From contig DAOTVZ010000047.1 in the NCBI GenBank assembly GCA_034436045.1, positions 1-44,572 on the forward strand: a stretch of 44,572 nucleotides of DNA. The letters are read 5' to 3'. A program made the position numbers and the translations under genes. This document shows positions 16,967 through 23,686 of this stretch, piece by piece. This stretch comes from H111-94 sp034436045 (lineage in GTDB: Bacteria > Chloroflexota > Ktedonobacteria > Ktedonobacterales > Ktedonobacteraceae). The stretch's first letter is position 1. Each line of letters starts with the position of its first letter. The notes under the pieces were generated by a model. It saw only the letters and a list, made by a program, of their open reading frames with translations, was not told where the DNA came from and did not search any database.

Positions 16967-17540
16967 ACTTTGTTCGACTCTTATTAAATTTCCGTTCCAA
17001 CCACTCCAATAAATAAAGCTGATCATCGATAGTGGCACGGCGTACCTGCGCTAATAAGTGGATGCGATCTGGTTTGGGCGGGGCAATATTTTGTAATCCT
17101 TCATTGCAATTAGTGCAAATCGCTCGCAGATTGTTGGGTGTATCACTCCCACCCTTCGATTTATCAATGATATGACCCATTGTGAGCCGCACCGTTCTAC
17201 TTGGATCAAATGGATCAGGATCACCAGCAGCGAGGCCACACATCTGGCAGGTATAGCCGTTGCGTTCCAGCACGTAAGCGCGTGTCTCTTTGGAAATCGA
17301 GCGGGCGAAGCTGGGCAAGCGTCTGGGCGTTTCAAGGAGATACTGTCCAGGTTTCAAGTCACGTCGATCTCGATGGGTTAGTATCTGGTAGCCCTCTTCA
17401 TCGCGCAGCTCGCGTACTCGCCTGGCCCATTCAGAGACGTTGCCAGAAGCTTCGCGTATCTCGTCGCCTTCTATGACACGCCCGATATTAGCAAGCAGAA
17501 ATTCAAGAATACGCTGTCGGGAACCTTTTCTTTCCGTCAT
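16956..17540 (-). CDS. HNH endonuclease, probable type II restriction enzyme
   Basis: A 194-residue protein. The N-terminal part (SRQRILEFLLANIGRVIEGD through LRDEEGYQILTHRDRRDLKPG) is a winged-helix-like domain often found in HNH restriction enzymes. The C-terminal HNH domain has the zinc knuckle CQMCG, the catalytic GHIIDKSKGGSD with the HII histidine, NNLRAICTNCN with the second cysteine pair, and the closing helix. Such enzymes cut DNA at a specific site unless it is methylated. ATG 17540 is chosen because AAGGATGAG lies upstream. The open frame continues 36 codons further into the methyltransferase gene. It starts 23 nt after the methyltransferase stop, so the two are co-transcribed. Confidence 0.8.
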   Translation of the reverse strand: MTERKGSRQRILEFLLANIGRVIEGDEIREASGNVSEWARRVRELRDEEGYQILTHRDRRDLKPGQYLLETPRRLPSFARSISKETRAYVLERNGYTCQMCGLAAGDPDPFDPSRTVRLTMGHIIDKSKGGSDTPNNLRAICTNCNEGLQNIAPPKPDRIHLLAQVRRATIDDQLYLLEWLERKFNKSRTKLPD

Positions 17541-17563
17541 AAACTCATCCTTATTACGGGGAC

Positions 17564-18589
17564 TTACAGGAGGGTAGGTTGATAAAAACGTGTCTGGGCC
17601 GACATCTGTGCTGACTGCCTTCCTGATAATGCGGCCAGGAGAGAACATCCGACGGCTTGCGCAACGGGGGGGGGAAGCGCATTGCCAATCTGACGATAGG
17701 CGGCGGTTTTGCAGCCGGTAAATATCCAGTCGTCGGGAAACGCTTGCAGGCGTGCAACCATACGCAAAGTCAGGCGGGGCAAGCCGTCGACGGGAAAATC
17801 TGGCCCAGGTGGCCTGTCGGCGATGCCGCGTCCATCAACGCCAAGTAGTTCCCATTGTTTGCGCGCACGTGTGGGGCCGAGATCAGGGCCACCATGCTTT
17901 TTAGAGCCGCCAACCAGTGTTGGCGCAATACCATTGGCTTGTCGATGCCAGCGCGGAACACCAGGCCAGTTGCGCTCCGCCATCAGATCACCTATGGAGA
18001 GGCTAACAGTTGCCAGGCTGCGTTGTGGCTGTGGCCAGACAAAACGCTCAAAATAATATGGCCGGAGTGCGACGAGGATGAAACGTGGGCGTAATTGAGC
18101 TACGCCGTAGTATGAGGCGTTAAGAATGCGCCAATCCACTGCATAGCCCAGGCGCGTAATCTTCATGATGAGGTCATTGCGGTAGGCCGCGAATCTGGTA
18201 CTGGCAAAACCTGGCACGTTCTCTAGCATAACAGCAGTGGGCCGGGCCTGTTCCAGCAGGCGCAAAGCTTCGGGAAAGAGGTCGCGTTCGTCATCAGCGC
18301 CTAGCTGCTTGCCTGCAATGGTGAATGGGGGACATGGCACGCCGCCTGCAAGCAGATCAATCCCGCGATAGTCCAGGCCATTGAGGTCGCGTATATCGCC
18401 TTCTATGATACGCCAGGATGGACGGTTGACGCGCAGTGTCTGACACGCATCAGCATCAATCTCGACGGCAGCTTCGGTCTGGAACCCGGCCCTTTCAAGA
18501 CCCAGTGCCTCACCACCTGCTCCCGTACATATATCCAGCATGGCGGGCATGGCTGATCTATTCTCGCTATCAAATACTCCGTCGAACAT
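17564..18589 (-). CDS. DNA (cytosine-5) methyltransferase of a type II R-M system
   Basis: A 341-residue C5-cytosine methyltransferase that protects host DNA from the linked HNH nuclease. Motifs in order: I (LDICTGAGGEALGLERAGF) for AdoMet; IV (GGVPCPPF) with catalytic Cys86, written PCPPF rather than the common PCQPF; VI (ENVPGF) with the catalytic Glu; VIII (SYYGVAQLRPRF); and X (AYRQIGNALPPPVA). The target recognition region between VIII and IX is short. ATG 18589 is chosen since GGGAG lies 9 nt upstream; ATGs at 18550 and 18541 are later alternatives. The frame is open up to 18697, but that part overlaps a separate relic start in another frame (18634-18681). The recognition sequence cannot be predicted. 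Confidence 0.9.
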   Translation of the reverse strand: MFDGVFDSENRSAMPAMLDICTGAGGEALGLERAGFQTEAAVEIDADACQTLRVNRPSWRIIEGDIRDLNGLDYRGIDLLAGGVPCPPFTIAGKQLGADDERDLFPEALRLLEQARPTAVMLENVPGFASTRFAAYRNDLIMKITRLGYAVDWRILNASYYGVAQLRPRFILVALRPYYFERFVWPQPQRSLATVSLSIGDLMAERNWPGVPRWHRQANGIAPTLVGGSKKHGGPDLGPTRARKQWELLGVDGRGIADRPPGPDFPVDGLPRLTLRMVARLQAFPDDWIFTGCKTAAYRQIGNALPPPVAQAVGCSLLAALSGRQSAQMSAQTRFYQPTLL

Positions 18590-18633
18590 CTCTCTTGCGC
18601 TCCCAACTGCGGTGTCAAACAAAAAATAGCTTG

Positions 18634-18681
18634 CTATTCTTCTAACCCTATTCCGGCAAAAAACTCTGCAAATGTTGGCAT
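18634..18681 (-). pseudogene. 15-codon relic of a second C5-methyltransferase start
   Basis: An ATG at 18681, preceded by a strong SD (AGAGGAGA), opens a frame coding MPTFAEFFAGIGLEE and then a TAG stop. FAEFFAGIGL is the usual N-terminal motif I of Dcm-like C5 methyltransferases. It is in a different frame from the intact methyltransferase that follows, which has its own complete motif I. The promoter at 18710-18715 and the SD fit this ATG. Best reading: the head of a former or replaced methyltransferase gene, now a short leader ORF. A regulatory leader peptide is possible but less likely. Confidence 0.6.
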
Positions 18682-18709
18682 GATTTTCTCCTCTCAAAGG
18701 TAGATTGTG

Positions 18710-18715
18710 ATTATA
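18710..18715 (-). promoter_or_regulatory. -10 box for the R-M operon
   Basis: A perfect TATAAT on the minus strand, 29 bp upstream of the relic ATG at 18681. No clear -35 is present. The overlapping TTATAA makes the box nearly symmetrical, so a plus-strand TATAAT (18712-18717) could also serve the divergent DUF2127 gene. Confidence 0.5.
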
Positions 18716-18802
18716 ATAGCATAGGTAGGATATGAATGGTAAGTATCTGGTAAACTGATGTTACCAAACCACCCAGGCATCCCTGCAATTAGGAGAGTTT
18801 CT

Positions 18803-19507
18803 ATGTATAAAACTGTGACCGAACTTTGGACGGCGAGGAAGCAGAGGACGCTGTTTGGTCGTCCGCTGGGCATCAGCCTGATTGTCTTCCAGAAAGCTCT
18901 CTGGGGCGGCGTGTTGCTTGTAATGGCGGTCTTGCTGCTGTTCCTCTATACACATCATATCACCAACCCTCTACAGAGGTTATTTGCACGGGAACTGGCT
19001 GAGGACCCGGATGACCTGGTCGCCACCACGCTCATCCGTTTGTTCCCGACCATCTCCTTGAAGACGGAACTGCTGCTTGCGCTGGGTTCAATTGTGTATG
19101 CGCTCCTTGAGGCGATTGAAGCCTGGGGACTCTGGCGTGGTTTTTTCTGGGTGGAAGTGCTGATTGTGGTTGAGACTGCCGCTTTGTTCCCTCTTGACGG
19201 CTGGGAACTGGTGCGCGCATTCTCCGTCGCGAAAGTTCTGACTGTTATAATTAACATCCTTATCTTCTGGTATTTGCTGATGCGTTATCTGCGCAGGCGT
19301 AAAGAGATATCTGTAGCATCAGTACGCAACACGGCACAACCGGCGGTTACGGAGCAGCAGCAGGAAAAGGATACGCAGATTGCACCAGAGCAACGCCGGT
19401 GTCACGGTAATGCCGAGAGTTCTGATGTTCACGCCGACGACAGAAGAGCGGGGGGAAAGAAAGCTGAAGAGGATCAGACGGGTGATGCTGCTAACGCGCC
19501 CCTGTAG
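18803..19507 (+). CDS. DUF2127 family membrane protein
   Basis: A 234-residue protein with about four hydrophobic helices. The segment FQKALWGGVLLVMAVLLLFL, then LGSIVYALLEAIEAWGLWRG, EVLIVVETAALFPLDGWELV and KVLTVIINILIFWYLLMRYL match the DUF2127 pattern. This is a predicted integral membrane family of unknown function. A hydrophilic tail of about 60 residues rich in Gln, Glu, Arg and Asp follows and is not part of the family. ATG 18803 has AGGAGAG at 18791-18797. The longer frame from 18758 has no SD. The gene is divergent from the R-M operon and convergent with acpS, 28 bp from its stop. Confidence 0.75.
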   Translation: MYKTVTELWTARKQRTLFGRPLGISLIVFQKALWGGVLLVMAVLLLFLYTHHITNPLQRLFARELAEDPDDLVATTLIRLFPTISLKTELLLALGSIVYALLEAIEAWGLWRGFFWVEVLIVVETAALFPLDGWELVRAFSVAKVLTVIINILIFWYLLMRYLRRRKEISVASVRNTAQPAVTEQQQEKDTQIAPEQRRCHGNAESSDVHADDRRAGGKKAEEDQTGDAANAPL

Positions 19508-19535
19508 CTCGCCGGGCGTGATGCTCAGGCGGTAT

Positions 19536-20042
19536 TTATTGTTTACGCTCCGTCTGAACGGCGACGGCGACGGCAATGGAAAACTGGGCCAGGTCGGCCA
19601 TGCTGACATCAAAGGCACTGATGCCGAGTTGTGCGGCGCGCGCTTTCGCCTTGCCATGCAGGCGCACGGTGGGACGACCGCTGCGTAATTGCACGATCTC
19701 CATCTCGCGCCAGGCGACGCCGTGTAGACCGGTGCCCAGCGCCTTGCTGATGGCCTCTTTGGCGGCGAAACGACCTGCCATGCGCGTCACCTTGCCCCGG
19801 CACTGGCGTACCTCCAGCTCGGTGAAGATGCGCTGAAGGAAACGTTCGCCGTGCCGCTCGTAGACCCTGCGCACGCGCTCAACCTCGATAATATCGACGC
19901 CAACGGCGATGTTGACGCCCTGTGGCGGCAGCAGTGGCGCAGGAAGACCGGCCATGCCCGCCGGGCCAAAAAGCCAGTCCGGTAACGGTTCGCCTGCTTG
20001 CCGAACGAGCGGGGTAAAGAGCAATGGTCGGTCTTCATCCAT
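19536..20042 (-). CDS. acpS: Holo-[acyl-carrier-protein] synthase
   Basis: A 168-residue AcpS-type phosphopantetheinyl transferase, which moves 4'-phosphopantetheine from CoA to apo-ACP for fatty acid synthesis. Motifs are GVDIIEVERV with the metal-binding Asp, and RFAAKEAISKALGTG with the metal-binding Glu and catalytic Lys. The family is usually about 120-130 residues. Here an extra 45-residue proline-rich N terminus (PLLFTPLVRQAGEP, PLPDWLFGPAG) precedes the domain, with GGAGAGG upstream of ATG 20042. A later start is possible but no other SD is seen. It begins 4 nt after the stop of the UDP-glucose dehydrogenase gene, so it is translationally linked. Confidence 0.88.
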   Translation of the reverse strand: MDEDRPLLFTPLVRQAGEPLPDWLFGPAGMAGLPAPLLPPQGVNIAVGVDIIEVERVRRVYERHGERFLQRIFTELEVRQCRGKVTRMAGRFAAKEAISKALGTGLHGVAWREMEIVQLRSGRPTVRLHGKAKARAAQLGISAFDVSMADLAQFSIAVAVAVQTERKQ

Positions 20043-20046
20043 GCAT

Positions 20047-22866
20047 TTATGCCTCTCCTGAAATGGCGGCCATGTGACCGTTGGTATCGCTGGCGGGCAG
20101 CACTGAGGGGGCCGGTCCCGTGCCACGGCCCATCGCACGATAGACAAAGCCAAGCCGGTTCATCTCTGCGGGGTCATAGATATTCCGTCCATCGATCAGC
20201 ACCGGACGGTGCATCCGCGCCCGAATCTGTTGCATATTGAGCGCCTTGAACTCATTCCATTGCGTTACGACCACGAGAGCATCGGCATTTTCGGCCACCG
20301 CATAGGCATCATCGCAGAATGTCACCTGCTCCATGCGTGTACCGGCGCTCTCCAGCGCGGCGCGTCCGGTTTCGCGCGCTACAGGATCATAGACACGCAC
20401 CTGCGCACCCTGGCTTGTCACCCAGCGAATGATGTCAACCGAGGGAGCCTCACGCATATCATCGGTATCGGGCTTAAAGGCCAGGCCCAGTATGCCAATC
20501 GTGGTACCACGCAGCGAACCAAGAATATTAGTGAGTTTGGTCACGACCAGGTGACGCTGATCGTGGTTAATCTCCATAACCGCATGCAGCAGTTGTGGAT
20601 GTAAACCGGCTTCAGCCGCCATGTGTGCTAAGGCACGAACATCTTTGGGAAAACAGTTGTGGCTGATCAGGCCCGATGACGCGATCAGGGTTCCCGTGCT
20701 GGTCTCCATGCTATACACTGTCGTCTCAACGTCTTTATGCTCGACGGAGCGCACAGCCAGTGTGGCAAATCCATCAAAGCGCTGATAACCGTGCGGCTGG
20801 ATATGGCGTCGATAACCGTTCAGGATGCTGTCTATCTGCGCGCGGCGTTTGCCGCCAAAGGCGTCTTTCAGCACGGTTATCTGTTCATAACCGCTCAGGC
20901 GCAAAATGTAAGCCATGCGAGTCGATTTGTTCATCATACGGGTGTGGATAGAGGGAATAACACCGACCGTTTGCAGGAGCAACGTCATACCGTCGGCCAG
21001 CGCCTTGCTGACGATCGCATATTCCAGTATCACGTTCTGCCCGTTCTGTACGGTGGTGACAGCGCCATCACCGCTGAACGCGCCGCGAATCAGTTCCAGG
21101 CGTAGCTCTATCGGCACGTTAAAGACCAGGCGCGGCAATGCCTTATCTTCTGAGCGGGTACCACAGCGCAGCACATCACGTATAAGCCAGGCGAAGATGC
21201 GTGAGGAAACCAGCGTGGTCAGGGCATGAGTGGTGTTGCGTTCAATGAACTTGAGGCCCCAGCGGCCCAGGATGCGCTGCACATCGGCGATATATTCCAG
21301 CTCTTGTTCGTGGAAGGTAAACCCGACGCGCTCGCGCACCGCACCGGCCCGCCCTGTGTCTTGTGCGATATAGCCTTCAGCCAGATAATAACCGCACAGA
21401 CGCAGCAGGTCTGCATCAACGGGGATCACGGCGTTAATCATGGTAGCCGCGCCTTTGGCGGTATACAGGCGCAACTTCTCGGCAGGCGCATTCAGCAGAT
21501 TGCGCTCGCTCAGGTAGCGGAACAGCCGTAGCGACATACGATTGTGACGCTTGATCTCGTAGGGATATTTGAGCATCTCCACCGGGATTGCAGTAGCAAA
21601 TTGCTCGTATTGTTCGCTAAATGTGTTATCAACGGGTTGCACATAGACATCGGATTCTAATGCTGTGCCGTGTAGCAGTTCTAGCAGGTTAAGGCTGGTA
21701 GCTTGCTTGACCACAGGCAGTGTACAAAGGGCCAGCAACTGGTCACCCGGCACAACGGCTTCAGCCTGCAAGATATTGAATTGCTGATCTTTATAGACAA
21801 TCACAGGATGATCGGCGGTGACATTGAGAACACGACCCATACTGGTATTGATCTTGACCATTTTGCCTGTGTAGGAACGGCGCGTGATAGCTTTGACATC
21901 GGCCAGCGTCGGTTTCCCCGTCTCCAGATCAAAGGCCAGCACACGCTGATGTTCTGGCTGCACCAATTCTACCACATCGCCGCGCAGGGACGTCCCACCC
22001 TTAGCGAAGAGCGTATCAAAGCGTTCCGCCGCCACGTTGGGGCTATTGAGCGTGAAGACCGTCTCATCAGCCTCGAAACAACTCCCCCCGTAACCGAGGC
22101 CCGCATCCAGAAATGCATGCCCAATGCGCTTATCATAGCCCATGCCAACGGCTACCTCTTTGACATCTGCGCCCAGGCGCTCGCAGATCTGTGCGATCTC
22201 GTTGATGAACGAGATTTTGGTGGCGAGGAAGGCGTTGGAAGCGTATTTGATCATTTCGGCGGTATACAGATCGGTAATCACGAAGGGGCAGCGCAGAGGC
22301 ATATAGAGCCGCGCCACTTTATAGGCCGCTTCCTGGTCAGAGGAACCCAGCACCACGCGGTCGGGATGCTGGAAATCGTAGACGGCGGAGCCTTCGCGCA
22401 GAAATTCGGGGTTAGAGACGACGGCGAAGTTGACATCGGGCCGCTTTAAATTCTTGCGGACGACACGCGAAACCACGTCGCCGCTGCCGACCGGCACCGT
22501 GCTTTTATTGATAATGATAGCGTAGTGATCGAGTTCCTCGGCAATACTGCGTGCCGCGCTCTCTACGTAGCGCATATCCGCACCGCCCTGGTGATTATCG
22601 GTGGGAGTATTGACGGCGATGAAGATAAACTCGCAGTTGTCCAGGCCCTCGCTATAGCTGGTCGTGAAGCGCAGGCGACCGGCATGCACGTTGCGCTCGA
22701 CCATCTCCTCCAGGCCCGGCTCGTAAATAGGCAGAACGCCCCGTTTGAGGCGCTCAATCTTCTCGCTGACGATATCGACGCAAGTGACCTGGTTGCCCAT
22801 ATCGGCCAGGCAGGTGCCCGTGACCAGTCCCACATAGCCTGTACCAATAACGCAGATGATTGACAC
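20047..22866 (-). CDS. UDP-glucose 6-dehydrogenase precursor carrying an intein
   Basis: A 939-residue precursor. Residues 1-262 plus 738-939 (464 residues after splicing) form a UDP-glucose/GDP-mannose dehydrogenase, which oxidises UDP-glucose to UDP-glucuronate with two NAD+. The Rossmann start is IGTGYVGLVTG, with NKSTVPVGS, SNPEFLREGSA and the later GLAFKPDTDDMREAPS. The active-site motif GGSCFPKD is split: GYGGS ends at residue 262 and CFPKD resumes at 738. The protein begins with GTG (22864-22866) after AGGAG. The SD overlaps the stop of the upstream MBL gene, so translation is coupled. Product use: glucuronate for polysaccharides or glycolipids. GDP-mannose or UDP-ManNAc dehydrogenase is an alternative. 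Confidence 0.92.
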   Translation of the reverse strand: MSIICVIGTGYVGLVTGTCLADMGNQVTCVDIVSEKIERLKRGVLPIYEPGLEEMVERNVHAGRLRFTTSYSEGLDNCEFIFIAVNTPTDNHQGGADMRYVESAARSIAEELDHYAIIINKSTVPVGSGDVVSRVVRKNLKRPDVNFAVVSNPEFLREGSAVYDFQHPDRVVLGSSDQEAAYKVARLYMPLRCPFVITDLYTAEMIKYASNAFLATKISFINEIAQICERLGADVKEVAVGMGYDKRIGHAFLDAGLGYGGSCFEADETVFTLNSPNVAAERFDTLFAKGGTSLRGDVVELVQPEHQRVLAFDLETGKPTLADVKAITRRSYTGKMVKINTSMGRVLNVTADHPVIVYKDQQFNILQAEAVVPGDQLLALCTLPVVKQATSLNLLELLHGTALESDVYVQPVDNTFSEQYEQFATAIPVEMLKYPYEIKRHNRMSLRLFRYLSERNLLNAPAEKLRLYTAKGAATMINAVIPVDADLLRLCGYYLAEGYIAQDTGRAGAVRERVGFTFHEQELEYIADVQRILGRWGLKFIERNTTHALTTLVSSRIFAWLIRDVLRCGTRSEDKALPRLVFNVPIELRLELIRGAFSGDGAVTTVQNGQNVILEYAIVSKALADGMTLLLQTVGVIPSIHTRMMNKSTRMAYILRLSGYEQITVLKDAFGGKRRAQIDSILNGYRRHIQPHGYQRFDGFATLAVRSVEHKDVETTVYSMETSTGTLIASSGLISHNCFPKDVRALAHMAAEAGLHPQLLHAVMEINHDQRHLVVTKLTNILGSLRGTTIGILGLAFKPDTDDMREAPSVDIIRWVTSQGAQVRVYDPVARETGRAALESAGTRMEQVTFCDDAYAVAENADALVVVTQWNEFKALNMQQIRARMHRPVLIDGRNIYDPAEMNRLGFVYRAMGRGTGPAPSVLPASDTNGHMAAISGEA
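20656..22080 (-). mobile_element. Intein with LAGLIDADG endonuclease, inserted at the catalytic cysteine
   Basis: This 475-codon insertion (precursor residues 263-737) starts with Cys263 (CFEADETVFTLNSP, block A), has TADHP at 350-354 (block B), and ends VYSMETSTG...SSGLISHN followed by Cys738 (blocks F and G; penultimate His, last Asn, +1 Cys). These are all residues needed for class 1 splicing. The centre holds two LAGLIDADG-type helices, LCGYYLAEGYI (acidic Glu497) and LIRGAFSGDGAV (Asp600), so the homing endonuclease may be active. Intein insertion at this conserved active-site motif is known in other UDP-glucose dehydrogenases, including one archaeal case. Without splicing the enzyme cannot work. 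Confidence 0.93.
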
Positions 22867-22871
22867 TCTCG

Positions 22872-23537
22872 TTACTCCTCTACTGTGACAAAGGGATTTT
22901 CATATTTTTCTTCCCCTATGGTTGTTGGCTCGCCATGACCGGCAAAGACCATCAAATCCTCATCCAACGGGTATAATTTTGTTCTAATAGACGTGACAAG
23001 TTGTTGATAGTTGCCCCCTGGTAAATCCGTGCGCCCGATGCTGCGACGGAAGAGCGTATCACCGCTGAAAATGCAGTATGGCTGACTGAGCAGGCAAATG
23101 CCGCCAGGGGTATGGCCAGGAGTATGCAACACCTCCAGCGTGAGCGTGCCGAAGCTAATCCGGTCGCCCTCTTTGAGTAGGATGTCCGGTTTCCGCTTTA
23201 CCAGTGGGGCACTGCGCCCGAACATACGTGCAGCTAGCTCATCCGTATACATGGGTACATCGGCGGGATGGATAGCCAGGGGTACAGGATAGACCGCGCT
23301 GACAGCATCGATGGCGCAGATGTGGTCGATATGACCGTGCGTATTAATGATATATTTGGGTATAAGCTGCAATTCCCGAATGGTGCTCAGAATCTCCTCC
23401 GGCTCATCTCCCGGATCGATAATGACCGCCTCATGTGTCTGTGGGCAGGCATACAGGTAGCAGTTCTCCTGGAAAGGGCCAACGGTGATGCAGGCGACAA
23501 TAGGCATCTGCTCCTTCGCTTCTTCTGCTTCAGGCAT
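22872..23537 (-). CDS. MBL-fold hydrolase, glyoxalase II-like
   Basis: A 221-residue metallo-beta-lactamase-fold protein. Zinc ligands are seen in THGHIDH, HTPGHTPGG, SGDTLF and the C-terminal AGHGEPT. The N-terminal GPFQENCYLY and the RSIGRTDLPGG segment are typical of the small cytoplasmic YcbL-like group related to hydroxyacylglutathione hydrolase. Such enzymes hydrolyse thioesters such as S-lactoylglutathione analogues; the native substrate is unknown. AGAAGGAAA precedes ATG 23537, and a -10 lies at 23583-23591. It is the first gene of an operon with UDP-glucose dehydrogenase (5 nt gap) and acpS. Confidence 0.87.
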   Translation of the reverse strand: MPEAEEAKEQMPIVACITVGPFQENCYLYACPQTHEAVIIDPGDEPEEILSTIRELQLIPKYIINTHGHIDHICAIDAVSAVYPVPLAIHPADVPMYTDELAARMFGRSAPLVKRKPDILLKEGDRISFGTLTLEVLHTPGHTPGGICLLSQPYCIFSGDTLFRRSIGRTDLPGGNYQQLVTSIRTKLYPLDEDLMVFAGHGEPTTIGEEKYENPFVTVEE

Positions 23538-23582
23538 ACTATTTTTTCCTTCTGATTAGAGCTATCGGTAGCAATCCCATTT

Positions 23583-23591
23583 ATTATAGCA
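23583..23591 (-). promoter_or_regulatory. Extended -10 promoter (TGCTATAAT) for the MBL operon
   Basis: On the minus strand, TGC plus perfect TATAAT, about 46 bp before the MBL start. No -35 match is seen, which is expected for an extended -10 promoter. Confidence 0.55.
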
Positions 23592-23686
23592 TAGTAGGAA
23601 TGTTGGACTATATAGAATAGCCATTTGGGACAGGGTGAGGGCGTATGGAGCAACGTCCAGGGTACCCTGCTTCCCACCCTTATGTT

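Noticed and set aside
16956..18589. Phage or transposon carrying the R-M genes
   Set aside because: No integrase, transposase or terminal repeat is visible at either edge, so only a recombination scar is supported.
21703..22449. Long plus-strand ORF (248 codons) opposite UDP-glucose dehydrogenase
   Set aside because: It is a shadow of the GC-rich minus-strand gene, with no SD and no domain.
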